A DNA stretch of 64,000 bases from Pseudomonas shahriarae (GTDB lineage: Bacteria; Pseudomonadota; Gammaproteobacteria; Pseudomonadales; Pseudomonadaceae): the NCBI RefSeq assembly GCF_014268455.2, contig NZ_CP077085.1, positions 5,311,001 through 5,375,000 of the forward strand, given 5' to 3'. A program made the translations under genes and the position numbers. This document shows positions 1-9,624 of the stretch, piece after piece. Position 1 is the first letter of the stretch. Each line of letters starts with the position of its first letter. A model generated the notes under the pieces. That model was not told where the DNA came from. It saw only the letters and a list, made by a program, of their open reading frames with translations, and searched no databases.

Positions 1-1
1 G

Positions 2-1162
2 CCCTCCGCCACCGCTGGCCGTTTCGAATCGCGGCTGCGCAACACCCGGGCCACGGCCGAGGTCAACCTGCCCCTGAGTTTCGGCACCGAGCAGGTGCTG
101 ACCCTGGGCAGCGAATACCTCTACGAGTCGATGAACGACCCGGGTTCGCTGCGCCCACAAAGCTACGACCCTGGCACAGGTGGCGTACCGAGCATTCCGG
201 GGATGAGCCGCAGCAGCACCAAGACCACGGCCTCCAGCTATGCGCTGTTCGCCGAGGACAACATCGAAGTCGGCAGCAAGACCATCATCACCCCCGGCCT
301 GCGCTACGACGATCATGAAGAGTACGGCGGCAACTGGAGCCCGAGCCTCAACGCCTCGCACCAACTGACCGATGAGCTGAGCCTCAAGGGCGGTATTGCC
401 CGCGCCTACAAGACGCCCAACCTGTACCAGTCCAACCCCAACTACTTGCTGTACAGCCGTGGCAACGGTTGCAACGCCAGCGAAGCCAACTCCGGCGGCT
501 GCTACCTGGTGGGTAACCCGGACCTGAAACCGGAAATCAGCGTCAACAAGGAAATCGGCCTGGCCTATGACAAAGGCACCTGGCGCACCAGCGCGACCTA
601 CTTCCGTAATGACTACAAGAACAAAATCAACGCCAGCAACACCGCCGCCTACCGCCTGGACGGCGGGCGCCGCGTGCTGGAGTGGGAAAACAGCGGGGCG
701 GCACTGGTGCAGGGGGTCGAGGGCAACCTGTTCATGACCTTGCGCGACGACCTGGACTGGAACACCAACCTGACCTACATGATCGACTCCAAGGACAAGG
801 ACACCGGCGAACCGCTGAGCGTCATTCCCAAGTACACGGTCAACACCACCCTGGACTGGCAGGCCACCGACAAGCTGTCGTTCCAGGTCAGCGGCACCTA
901 CTACGGCAAGCAGGAGGCGCCGACCCTCAACTCCCGCAGCGCCAACCGCTATGATCGCAGCGCCCAACAGGATGTGGACCCGTACGGTTTGATGGGGTTG
1001 AGCAGCGGCTACGAGTTCACCAAGAACCTGAGTGTGCGCGTGGGCATCGAGAACCTGCTGGACAAGCGCCTGTATCGCAAAGGCAATGCTGACGATGCCG
1101 GTGCCCAGACGTATAACGAACCGGGTCGGGCTTACTTTGCGTCGGTGACGGCTTCGTTCTAA
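2..1162 (+). CDS. TonB-dependent ferric-siderophore receptor, FepA/PfeA type (3' part)
   Basis: Partial gene: the frame is open from base 2 and the 5' end lies outside the window. The visible ~386 residues are the C-terminal part of an outer-membrane beta barrel: alternating amphipathic strands rich in Tyr, Gly and Asn, a run containing AYKTPNLYQSNPNY, a barrel segment GNPDLKPE typical of FepA-like receptors, a likely loop disulfide pair (Cys in NGCNAS and GGCYL), and a terminal Phe in ASVTASF as expected for BAM-inserted proteins. FepA/PfeA receptors import ferric enterobactin-type catecholates with TonB energy. The exact ligand is inferred from resemblance; plug and TonB box are not visible. 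It is followed by a small inverted repeat that could terminate transcription. Confidence 0.85.
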   Translation, partial: PSATAGRFESRLRNTRATAEVNLPLSFGTEQVLTLGSEYLYESMNDPGSLRPQSYDPGTGGVPSIPGMSRSSTKTTASSYALFAEDNIEVGSKTIITPGLRYDDHEEYGGNWSPSLNASHQLTDELSLKGGIARAYKTPNLYQSNPNYLLYSRGNGCNASEANSGGCYLVGNPDLKPEISVNKEIGLAYDKGTWRTSATYFRNDYKNKINASNTAAYRLDGGRRVLEWENSGAALVQGVEGNLFMTLRDDLDWNTNLTYMIDSKDKDTGEPLSVIPKYTVNTTLDWQATDKLSFQVSGTYYGKQEAPTLNSRSANRYDRSAQQDVDPYGLMGLSSGYEFTKNLSVRVGIENLLDKRLYRKGNADDAGAQTYNEPGRAYFASVTASF

Positions 1163-1212
1163 GGGCCATGCTATTGAAGGTCTTTGAATAGTCAGCTGTA
1201 TCTGGACACTTT

Positions 1213-1236
1213 GGCGAGGGGACAAATCCCCTCGCC
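1213..1236. repeat. Short perfect inverted repeat (REP-like or terminator)
   Basis: GGCGAGGGGA and TCCCCTCGCC form a 10-bp perfect stem around a CAAA loop, 50 bp after the receptor gene. There is no U-run, so it is either a REP-type palindrome or a weak terminator. The remaining sequence to 1450 is AT-rich with no recognised gene. Confidence 0.6.
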
Positions 1237-1450
1237 ACCAGTGGGTGTTACCTTTAATTAAGCGTTAGCAATTACCGTTTATTCGCGAGCAAACCAACGA
1301 CAAGTCCGACATTAAAAACAGCACTATCGCCCACCAACAAAGCAAACTTTCCGCAACTTGTAACTACCATGTTTCCGCAATTGCGCAACGCAATCTCAGA
1401 AGAATAAAGTCCGCCAGCTACAACTTCCTATATTCTTTGCGAGAACTGTC

Positions 1451-1792
1451 ATGAGAGAAATTTCAAAATCTCTGAAAAAGCTGCTGTCTGATATCTACGA
1501 GGACGGCGACGTGTCGCTGATGGAGTTCAAGGCCTTGCAGGTTGAATCCGACCTGCGTTGGGGAAGGGTGGTCGATGAACTGGGGAAAAACAATACATTG
1601 CTGGCATTTCAAAGTTCGATGGATGTTGCCATGCACTTATTGTTTTTGAGCCTGAACTACATAAAGGACCAGGAAATCACTGATGTGGGCGAAGCCATTG
1701 TCAAAGATGCAATAGCCGCACAAGTTGAAACGCTAATGGCCGGTGCTGAACTGTCCCTTAAACAACTTAAAGTTGGCCCCAACACCCGGTAA
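1451..1792 (+). CDS. Hypothetical 113-aa protein, AT-richer orphan gene
   Basis: No family recognised. The product is a soluble-looking, mostly helical 113-residue protein with a basic N-terminus (KSLKKL), a central hydrophobic stretch (MHLLFLSLNYI, about residues 61-71) and acidic patches; no signal peptide or metal motif is seen. The start ATG has a modest GAGAA upstream. Codon use (AAA, TTA, ATA, TTG) and base composition are visibly AT-richer than the flanking genes, as is the ~190 bp upstream. A good hairpin terminator follows directly. It lies alone between the siderophore receptor and prfC. That it is a real, perhaps recently acquired gene is inferred from the start, length and terminator; the function is unknown. 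Confidence 0.6.
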   Translation: MREISKSLKKLLSDIYEDGDVSLMEFKALQVESDLRWGRVVDELGKNNTLLAFQSSMDVAMHLLFLSLNYIKDQEITDVGEAIVKDAIAAQVETLMAGAELSLKQLKVGPNTR

Positions 1793-1801
1793 TCTACCGC
1801 A

Positions 1802-1837
1802 AAAAAAGGCGAAGCCATCACAGCTCCGCCTTTTTTT
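1802..1837. terminator. Bidirectional Rho-independent terminator
   Basis: A-run, stem GGCGAAGC/GCTCCGCC (one mismatch), then a 7-T run. Flanking A and T runs allow it to act for the 113-aa gene on the plus strand and for prfC on the minus strand. Confidence 0.85.
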
Positions 1838-1850
1838 ATACCGCTAACCC

Positions 1851-3434
<1,584 letters not shown>

Positions 3435-3546
3435 GGGAAATCGCCTGGCAGGTGAGTCAAAAAAGGGCGGCGAGTATAGCGCAAACCCAGGGAGCCGGAC
3501 CACCGTTCACCCGATTGGGGGGTGGCTAAATGCTGCCAAGTATGGA

Positions 3547-3560
3547 ACCTTTTAAAAGGT
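3547..3560. promoter_or_regulatory. Perfect 14-bp palindrome in the prfC-opuC intergenic region
   Basis: ACCTTTTAAAAGGT is a perfect palindrome in the 332-bp divergent gap between prfC and the ABC transporter operon. Its symmetry and AT-rich centre fit a dimeric regulator site, but no cognate regulator is known to me. Confidence 0.35.
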
Positions 3561-3685
3561 AGAGACGTCCACTCCCCTGCTACCGCACTCGGAACAGGGG
3601 CTGAAAAATCAGCAAGTTAGCCTGACGAGGCTGCGCTCATGGCTTGGTCGCATACCGCGTTGCCGGTATCGGCGAGCTGCTTTTC

Positions 3686-3745
3686 GCGAACATATTCGCC
3701 GACAGCCAGGAATGGCATTGCCGCTCGGAAATGTGTTCGCCGACA
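3686..3745. promoter_or_regulatory. Imperfect repeats upstream of the transporter operon
   Basis: GCGAA-CATA-TTCGC (3686-3699) is an inverted repeat, and TTCGCCGACA occurs twice (3695-3704 and 3736-3745, 41 bp apart) just before the first gene's AGGAG. These could be operator half-sites; this is inference. Apart from these and the palindrome at 3547 the 3435-3766 gap shows nothing recognisable. Confidence 0.3.
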
Positions 3746-3766
3746 AAAGAAAAAAGGAGTCCGCCT

Positions 3767-4483
3767 GTGGCTATTCGCTATGGCAAAGGGCTGATAGGAG
3801 GAGCGGTTGTCGTCGCTCTCCTGGCCCTGCTGGTCCACTGGATCGGCATCAACACGATCGAACTGTACCGCGACGATTTGTTGTTTTACCTGCAAGCTCA
3901 CCTGATTCTTGTACTTGTCTCCATGCTGGCTGCCCTGATCGTAGGGATCCCCGCCGGTATCCTGCTCAGCCGACCGAATATGGTCGGGCGCGCAGAACGC
4001 TTCATGCAGATCTTCAACATCGGCAACACCGTCCCTCCCCTGGCCGTACTGGCCATCGCCCTCGGCGTCCTCGGCATCGGCAGTGGCCCGGCCATCTTCG
4101 CCCTGTTCCTCGCCTCCTTGCTGCCCATCGTGCGCAATACCTACGAAGGCCTGAAAAACGTGCAGGGTTCCTTGAAGGAAGCCGCCGTCGGCATCGGCAT
4201 GACCCCACGCCAGGTGCTGTTTCGCGTCGAATTGCCCAACGCCGTGCCGATCATTATCGGTGGCGTACGTGTGGCCCTGGCAATCAACGTCGGCACCGCA
4301 CCGCTGGCGTTCCTGATTGGCGCCAATAGCCTGGGCAGCCTGATCTTCCCCGGCATCGCCCTGAACAACCAGCCGCAATTGCTGCTCGGCGCCGCGTGCA
4401 CCGCGCTGCTGGCATTGCTGCTTGACGGTCTGGTGACCATGGCCAGCCGCCTCTGGCTGGAACGCGGGTTGCGTCCGTCTTAA
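3767..4483 (+). CDS. opuCD: Quaternary-amine ABC transporter permease, OpuCD-like
   Basis: Inner-membrane permease of an osmoprotectant or quaternary-ammonium (glycine betaine/choline/carnitine family) importer. 238 residues, about six hydrophobic segments, with the permease coupling loop EAAVGIGMTPRQVLFRVELP. The GTG start at 3767 is chosen for the AGGAG at 3755-3759; the frame runs further upstream (ATG 3731) without a better ribosome site. First gene of a four-gene operon in which a second permease is the third gene, so the channel is probably a heterodimer. OpuC naming follows the same gene order in P. aeruginosa and P. syringae; E. coli YehYXWZ is the parallel system. The substrate is not proven by sequence. 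Confidence 0.85.
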   Translation: MAIRYGKGLIGGAVVVALLALLVHWIGINTIELYRDDLLFYLQAHLILVLVSMLAALIVGIPAGILLSRPNMVGRAERFMQIFNIGNTVPPLAVLAIALGVLGIGSGPAIFALFLASLLPIVRNTYEGLKNVQGSLKEAAVGIGMTPRQVLFRVELPNAVPIIIGGVRVALAINVGTAPLAFLIGANSLGSLIFPGIALNNQPQLLLGAACTALLALLLDGLVTMASRLWLERGLRPS

Positions 4484-4503
4484 GGCTTGGCAAAGGAATT
4501 CAC

Positions 4504-5397
4504 ATGAAAAAACTGACTTTGATACTGAGCTGCGTCCTGCTGTTTGCAGGCATTGCGCAAGCTGCTGAAAAACCGGTGATCCGCATCGGCGCCCGGGTCT
4601 TCACCGAACAGACCCTGCTCGCCGAAATCACCTCCCAGTACCTGCGCACCAAGGGGTACGACACCCGCGTGACCGGCGGCCTGGGCAGCAACCTGGCGCG
4701 CAGTGCCCAGGAAAGCGGGCAACTGGACCTGATCTGGGAGTACACCGGCGTGTCCCTGGTGGCCTACAACCATGTGGACGAGAAGCTCGACAGCGAACAG
4801 TCCTACGCACGGGTTAAAGAACTCGACGCAAAAAAAGGCCTGGTCTGGCTGTCGCCGTCGAAATTCAGCAATACCTACGCCCTGTCCCTGCCGGAAAACG
4901 TGGCCAAGGAGTATCCGCAGATCAACACCATCAGCGACCTGACCCAGGCGCTGGCCGAGACAACCCATGAAAACCGCCTGGTGGCCCTGGACACCGAGTT
5001 CGCCAACCGTTCCGACGGCATGGCCGGCATGGTCAAGCTGTACGGCATGAACCTCACCCGCAAGAACACCCGGCAGATGGACGCCGGTCTGGTCTACACC
5101 GCCTTGCGCAATGGCCAGGTATTTGCCGGCCTGGTGTACACCACCGACGGTCGCCTCAATGCCTTCAAATTGAAGCTGCTGGAAGATGACCTGCACTACT
5201 TCCCGGATTACACCGCAGCCCCCGTGGTGCGTCAGGTTTATCTGGATGCCCACCCGCAATTGGCCGCCGACCTCAAGCCACTGGCAGCGCTGTTCGACGA
5301 TGAAACCATGCGCCAGCTGAACGCGCGGGTCGACGTCGACCATGAAAGCCCATCGGCTGTAGCCGCTGATTTCCTGCGCCAGCACCCACTCAACTAA
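4504..5397 (+). CDS. opuCC: Periplasmic substrate-binding protein, OpuCC-like
   Basis: 297 residues beginning with a clear Sec signal peptide (MKKLTLILSC, hydrophobic core, cleavage near AQA-AEK at about residue 21). The mature part starts with IRIGARVFTEQTLLAEI, typical of glycine betaine/carnitine/choline-binding proteins of the OpuAC superfamily, and contains LIWEYTGVSL and LDTEFANRSDGM segments conserved in this group. It captures the solute and delivers it to the OpuCD/OpuCB permeases. Placed 20 bp after opuCD and 13 bp before opuCB, so co-transcribed. No lipobox is seen, so a free periplasmic protein is expected. Confidence 0.87.
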   Translation: MKKLTLILSCVLLFAGIAQAAEKPVIRIGARVFTEQTLLAEITSQYLRTKGYDTRVTGGLGSNLARSAQESGQLDLIWEYTGVSLVAYNHVDEKLDSEQSYARVKELDAKKGLVWLSPSKFSNTYALSLPENVAKEYPQINTISDLTQALAETTHENRLVALDTEFANRSDGMAGMVKLYGMNLTRKNTRQMDAGLVYTALRNGQVFAGLVYTTDGRLNAFKLKLLEDDLHYFPDYTAAPVVRQVYLDAHPQLAADLKPLAALFDDETMRQLNARVDVDHESPSAVAADFLRQHPLN

Positions 5398-5410
5398 AAG
5401 AGGAGAAGAC

Positions 5411-6064
5411 ATGGAATTTCTGAACGCCTTTTCCCATCTTGATTGGGCCCAAGTCCTGCACCTGACCTGGCAGCACATCACCCTGGTCGGGATCGCCGTG
5501 ATCCTCGCGATCGTCGTAGGCGTGCCCCTGGGCGTGCTGATGACCCGCTTCCCGACCCTGGCCGGCCCGTTGCAAGCCAGTGCCACGGTGCTGCTGACGG
5601 TGCCATCGATTGCCCTGTTCGGCCTGCTGCTGCCGTTCTACTCCAAATTTGGCCAGGGCCTGGGGCCGATGCCGGCGATCACCGCCGTATTCCTCTACTC
5701 CCTGCTGCCGATCATGCGTAACACCTACCTGGCCCTGACCGGCGTCGAGCCGGGCATCCGCGAAGCCGCCAAAGGCATCGGCATGACCTTCGGCCAGCGC
5801 CTGCGCATGGTCGAGCTGCCGATTGCAGTGCCGGTGATCCTCGCCGGGGTGCGCACCGCCGTGGTGATGAACATCGGTGTAATGACCATTGCCGCCACCA
5901 TCGGCGCCGGTGGCCTGGGTGTACTTATTCTGGCTTCCATCAGCCGCAGCGACATGTCGATGCTGATCGTTGGCGCCGTGCTGGTCAGTCTCCTGGCCAT
6001 CTTCGCCGACCTGCTTCTGCAATGGCTGCAACGCTCGCTGACTCCAAAAGGATTGCTCAAATGA
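5411..6064 (+). CDS. opuCB: Quaternary-amine ABC transporter permease, OpuCB-like
   Basis: 217-residue integral membrane permease paralogous to the first gene of the operon, with coupling loop EAAKGIGMTFGQRLRMVELP and hydrophobic segments spread over the length. GAGGAGA lies just before the ATG. Its stop overlaps the start of the ATPase gene (ATGA at 6061-6064), a translational-coupling arrangement. Presumed to form the translocation pore together with OpuCD. Confidence 0.87.
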   Translation: MEFLNAFSHLDWAQVLHLTWQHITLVGIAVILAIVVGVPLGVLMTRFPTLAGPLQASATVLLTVPSIALFGLLLPFYSKFGQGLGPMPAITAVFLYSLLPIMRNTYLALTGVEPGIREAAKGIGMTFGQRLRMVELPIAVPVILAGVRTAVVMNIGVMTIAATIGAGGLGVLILASISRSDMSMLIVGAVLVSLLAIFADLLLQWLQRSLTPKGLLK

Positions 6065-7218
6065 TCGAACTTCAAAACCTGTCCAAGACCTTCCAAAGCA
6101 ACGGCAAGACTGTCACCGCCGTTAACGACGTGAGCCTGACTGTCAATGAAGGCGAGATTTGCGTGTTCCTCGGTCCCTCGGGCTGCGGCAAGAGCACCAC
6201 GCTGAAGATGATCAACCGCCTGATCAAGCCCTCCTCGGGCAAGATCCTGATCAACGGCGAAGACACCACCGACCTCGATGAAGTGACCCTGCGCCGCAAT
6301 ATCGGCTACGTGATCCAGCAGATCGGCCTGTTTCCCAACATGACCATCGAGGAAAACATCGTGGTCGTGCCCAAGCTGCTGGGCTGGGACAAGCAGAAAT
6401 GCCACGACCGCGCCCGCGAGTTGATGAGCATGATCAAGCTCGAACCCAAGCAGTATCTGCACCGCTACCCGCGCGAGCTGTCCGGTGGCCAGCAACAGCG
6501 CATCGGCGTGATCCGCGCCCTGGCGGCCGACGCGCCGTTGCTGCTGATGGATGAGCCGTTCGGCGCGGTCGACCCAATCAACCGCGAGATGATCCAGAAC
6601 GAGTTCTTCGAGATGCAACGCGCGCTGAACAAGACGGTGATCATGGTCAGCCATGACATCGACGAGGCGATCAAGCTGGGCGACAAAATCGCCATCTTCC
6701 GCGCCGGCAAGTTGTTGCAGATCGACCACCCGGACACTCTGCTGGCCCATCCTGCCGACGAGTTTGTCAGCAACTTTGTCGGCCAGGACAGCACCCTCAA
6801 GCGCCTGCTGCTGGTCAAGGCCGAAGACGCGGCGGACAACGCCCCGTCGGTCAGCCCGGAAACCCCGGTGGCCGATGCCCTGGAGCTGATGGACGAGCAT
6901 GACCGCCGCTATGTGGTGGTCACCTGCGCCGAGAACAAGGCGCTGGGTTATGTACGACGTCGCGACCTGCATCGTCAGACGGGTACCTGCGCCCAATACC
7001 TGCGCGAGTTCAACGCCACGGCGGCGTTTGACGAGCACTTGCGCATCCTGTTGTCGCGCATGTACGAGTTCAACCGCTCGTGGCTGCCGGTGATGGATGC
7101 CGAGCGGGTGTTTTTGGGTGAAGTGACCCAGGAGTCGATTGCCGAGTACCTGAGCTCTGGTAAGTCCCGTGGGGGCAAGACCAGTATTGTGTCGCCTGCC
7201 GAGACCGCACTGGCCTGA
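6061..7218 (+). CDS. opuCA: Quaternary-amine ABC transporter ATPase with CBS domains, OpuCA-like
   Basis: 385-residue ABC ATPase that powers the importer. Walker A GPSGCGKST (38-46), Q-loop near VIQQIGLF, signature LSGGQQQR (140-147), Walker B LLLMDEP (160-166), H-loop SHD. The C-terminal ~130 residues form a tandem CBS region (from about residue 250), the regulatory module of OpuA/ProV-type ATPases that senses ionic strength. Start ATG 6061 chosen over an upstream in-frame start because it overlaps the opuCB stop and matches the family N-terminus MIELQNLSKTF. Last gene of the operon; a REP palindrome follows. Confidence 0.9.
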   Translation: MIELQNLSKTFQSNGKTVTAVNDVSLTVNEGEICVFLGPSGCGKSTTLKMINRLIKPSSGKILINGEDTTDLDEVTLRRNIGYVIQQIGLFPNMTIEENIVVVPKLLGWDKQKCHDRARELMSMIKLEPKQYLHRYPRELSGGQQQRIGVIRALAADAPLLLMDEPFGAVDPINREMIQNEFFEMQRALNKTVIMVSHDIDEAIKLGDKIAIFRAGKLLQIDHPDTLLAHPADEFVSNFVGQDSTLKRLLLVKAEDAADNAPSVSPETPVADALELMDEHDRRYVVVTCAENKALGYVRRRDLHRQTGTCAQYLREFNATAAFDEHLRILLSRMYEFNRSWLPVMDAERVFLGEVTQESIAEYLSSGKSRGGKTSIVSPAETALA

Positions 7219-7235
7219 GACCACTCGGTCAAAAT

Positions 7236-7323
7236 TGTGGGAGCGGGCTTGCTCGCGAAAGCGGTGTGTCAGTCACTGAATGGGTGCTGACCCACCGCCT
7301 TCGCGAGCAAGCCCGCTCCCGCA
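7236..7323. repeat. REP pair (inverted), GTGGGAGCGGGCTTGC family
   Basis: Arms at 7236-7259 and 7300-7323 are near-perfect reverse complements around a ~40-bp spacer that holds a second weak stem. Typical of the abundant REP doublets of P. fluorescens; located just after opuCA, where it may stabilise the mRNA end. Confidence 0.85.
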
Positions 7324-7685
7324 TTTAGTTCTGCTGGGTGTCAGGAAATAGCCTGATTCCTCCTCATTGGGGAACATCAATCCGTCACACCGGTCGGTTA
7401 CATAAGTAGCTGAACTGGGTCACGCGACGAACGCGTGCAAAAACGCGACATTTTTAGTTGATCTCAAGCCCCTCACGCCCTAAAGTTCGCGCCGAACGTC
7501 CATGCTGGAAACGATCCATCCGGCTCAAGTACTGACGACGAGACAGCAAGGCCAAGGGAAGCTTATCCCATGGCCTTTTTGCTTTCGGCGACATGCCTTG
7601 GGAAGTAGGCGAACCAAAGTGGGGATACGGAGGACGTTCATTTGCACCCATTGTTAATTTCAGTTTGCCCTTAGGAGTTCCCAGC
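7324..7685 (+). promoter_or_regulatory. Long leader of the ornithine decarboxylase gene with attenuator-like hairpin
   Basis: 362 bp without a recognised gene. At 7546-7583 a hairpin (GGCCA-AGGGA pairing with TCCC-A-TGGCC) is followed by CTTTTTG, i.e. a terminator-like structure about 100 bp before the speC start. An in-frame ATG-to-TAA run at 7502-7657 (51 codons) spans it. The remainder holds no repeat or gene that I can name. A premature terminator or a small-RNA 3' end are both possible; see findings. Confidence 0.4.
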
Positions 7686-8849
7686 ATGTCGATCAACGTC
7701 GAAGATTATTTCGCGCGCGCCACTTTTGACAAAATGAAGGCGTTCGCCGACAAGCAAGAAACCCCGTTCGTGGTGATCGACACCGCGATGATCAGCCAGG
7801 CCTACGATGACCTGCGCGCCGGTTTCGAATTCGCCAAGGTGTACTACGCCGTCAAGGCCAACCCGGCTGTCGAGATCATCGACCTGTTGAAAGACAAGGG
7901 TTCGAGCTTCGACATCGCCTCGATCTACGAGCTGGACAAGGTCATGGACCGCGGCGTCAGCGCCGACCGTATCAGCTACGGCAACACCATCAAGAAATCC
8001 AAGGACATCCGCTACTTCTACGAGAAGGGCGTGCGCCTGTTCTCCACCGACTCCGAAGCCGACCTGCGCAACATCGCCAAGGCCGCGCCGGGCTCGAAAG
8101 TCTATGTGCGTATCCTCACCGAAGGCTCGACCACGGCTGACTGGCCTTTGTCGCGCAAATTCGGCTGCCAGACCGACATGGCCATGGACCTGCTGATCCT
8201 CGCCCGCGATTTGGGCCTGGTGCCTTACGGCATCTCGTTCCACGTGGGTTCGCAACAGCGTGATATCAGCGTGTGGGACGCCGCCATTGCCAAGGTCAAG
8301 GTGATCTTCGAGCGTTTGAAAGAAGAAGACGGCATCCACCTCAAGCTGATCAACATGGGCGGTGGCTTCCCGGCCAACTACATCACCCGCACCAACAGCC
8401 TGGAAACCTACGCCGAGGAAATCATCCGCTTCCTCAAGGAAGACTTCGGTGACGAGCTGCCGGAAATCATCCTGGAACCAGGCCGTTCGTTGATCGCCAA
8501 CGCCGGGATCCTGGTCAGTGAAGTGGTGTTGGTCGCCCGCAAATCCCGCACCGCCGTCGAGCGTTGGGTGTACACGGATGTGGGCAAGTTCTCCGGCCTG
8601 ATCGAAACCATGGACGAAGCCATCAAGTTCCCGATCTGGACCGAGAAAAAGGGCGAGATGGAAGAAGTGGTGATCGCCGGTCCTACCTGCGACAGCGCCG
8701 ATATCATGTACGAAAACTACAAGTACGGCCTGCCTCTGAACCTGGCCATTGGTGACCGCCTGTACTGGCTGTCGACGGGTGCGTACACCACCAGCTATAG
8801 CGCAGTTGAATTCAACGGTTTCCCGCCGCTGAAATCCTTCTACGTCTGA
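7686..8849 (+). CDS. speC: Ornithine decarboxylase (fold-III, PLP-dependent)
   Basis: Converts ornithine to putrescine, the first step of this polyamine route, in the cytoplasm. 387 residues: alanine-racemase-like N-terminal barrel with the PLP lysine in YYAVKANP (K57), glycine loop MGGGFPANY, EPGRS phosphate-binding motif, and the catalytic cysteine in GPTCDSAD (C335). Family members without a wing domain have this length. Start ATG 7686 follows AGGAG at 7673-7677; the frame continues upstream but without family similarity. A related lysine/ornithine enzyme cannot be excluded by sequence alone. Its last 10 bp overlap the convergent Sel1 gene. Confidence 0.93.
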   Translation: MSINVEDYFARATFDKMKAFADKQETPFVVIDTAMISQAYDDLRAGFEFAKVYYAVKANPAVEIIDLLKDKGSSFDIASIYELDKVMDRGVSADRISYGNTIKKSKDIRYFYEKGVRLFSTDSEADLRNIAKAAPGSKVYVRILTEGSTTADWPLSRKFGCQTDMAMDLLILARDLGLVPYGISFHVGSQQRDISVWDAAIAKVKVIFERLKEEDGIHLKLINMGGGFPANYITRTNSLETYAEEIIRFLKEDFGDELPEIILEPGRSLIANAGILVSEVVLVARKSRTAVERWVYTDVGKFSGLIETMDEAIKFPIWTEKKGEMEEVVIAGPTCDSADIMYENYKYGLPLNLAIGDRLYWLSTGAYTTSYSAVEFNGFPPLKSFYV

Positions 8850-9622
8850 ACCCGTAGGAGCCGGCTTGCCGGCTCCTGCAATTCCTCTGCGCGTTGTTGG
8901 TAGGCATCGGCCATGGCGCGAATCTGCGGATCATTGGCCGCTGCCAGCGCTTTATGAGCCACCCGCAAGAACTTCAGATTCCCGCCCTCCAGTGCCTTGT
9001 GCAACCACTCCAGCGCCGCTTCGATCTGCCCATGCTCAGCCAGCATGGCCGCATAACTGAACTGCCCGCGAAAATCCCCACCTTGCGCCGAGCGGCGATA
9101 CCACTCAAGCGCTGCGGGCACGTCTTGCGCACAGAACTGCCCTTCTTCCAGGTAACGCCCCAACAGGTTCATCGACTTGGCATGCCCCCGTTTGGCAGCC
9201 TGGCGATAGCAGGCCAGTGCCTGCTGCTGGTCTTGCGTCACCCCGCGCCCGGTGGCCAGCAGGTTGGCGTAGTTGTACAGCCCCCAATCCAACCCGGCTT
9301 CTGCCGCCTGGCGGTACTCCCCGGCAGCCGCCCGCTCATTGGCGGCGCAACCCCAACCATGCTCCAGGCAGCGCCCCACCATATTGCGCGCCATCAAGTG
9401 GCCGCCCTGTGCGGCGATCCGGAACCAGCGCAGGGCCAGCGCTTCATCGCGCTCGATCCCGCGCCCTTCCAGGAGGATTTGCCCCAGTAGCGCCTGGGCA
9501 TCGAGCACGCCCTCCTTCGCCGCCATCAGGATCGCCTGGGCCGCGCGGGCCGGTGATTCGTCGAGCATGGCCCGCAGTTGTTCGCCGTCGAGGCGTTCTT
9601 CGCGGCGCAAGTGAAAAGCCAT
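8840..9622 (-). CDS. Sel1-repeat (tetratricopeptide-like) protein
   Basis: 260 residues built of consecutive Sel1-like repeats, visible as LGQILLEGRGIERDEALALRW, GWGCAANERAA, ANLLATGRGVTQDQQQ and LGRYLEEGQFCAQDVPAA, each a helical hairpin of ~36 residues from about residue 35 to 215. No signal peptide, so probably cytoplasmic. Sel1 proteins act as protein-protein scaffolds. It starts 2 bp after the piuC stop, so it is the second gene of a piuC operon; the same pair is found near piuA in other Pseudomonas. The role in iron uptake is inferred only from location. The 3' end overlaps speC by 10 bp. Confidence 0.88.
   Translation of the reverse strand: MAFHLRREERLDGEQLRAMLDESPARAAQAILMAAKEGVLDAQALLGQILLEGRGIERDEALALRWFRIAAQGGHLMARNMVGRCLEHGWGCAANERAAAGEYRQAAEAGLDWGLYNYANLLATGRGVTQDQQQALACYRQAAKRGHAKSMNLLGRYLEEGQFCAQDVPAALEWYRRSAQGGDFRGQFSYAAMLAEHGQIEAALEWLHKALEGGNLKFLRVAHKALAAANDPQIRAMADAYQQRAEELQEPASRLLRVQT
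8856..8877. terminator. Strong hairpin shared by the convergent speC and Sel1 genes
   Basis: AGGAGCCGG-CTTG-CCGGCTCCT, a 9-bp perfect stem 7 bp after the speC stop. No U-run follows. On the opposite strand it lies inside the last codons of the Sel1 gene. Confidence 0.6.
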
Positions 9623-9624
9623 GC

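Noticed and set aside
7236..7323. Possible CRISPR repeats
   Set aside because: The repeated motifs are paired inverted REPs scattered singly in intergenic gaps, not regularly spaced direct repeats; no cas genes.
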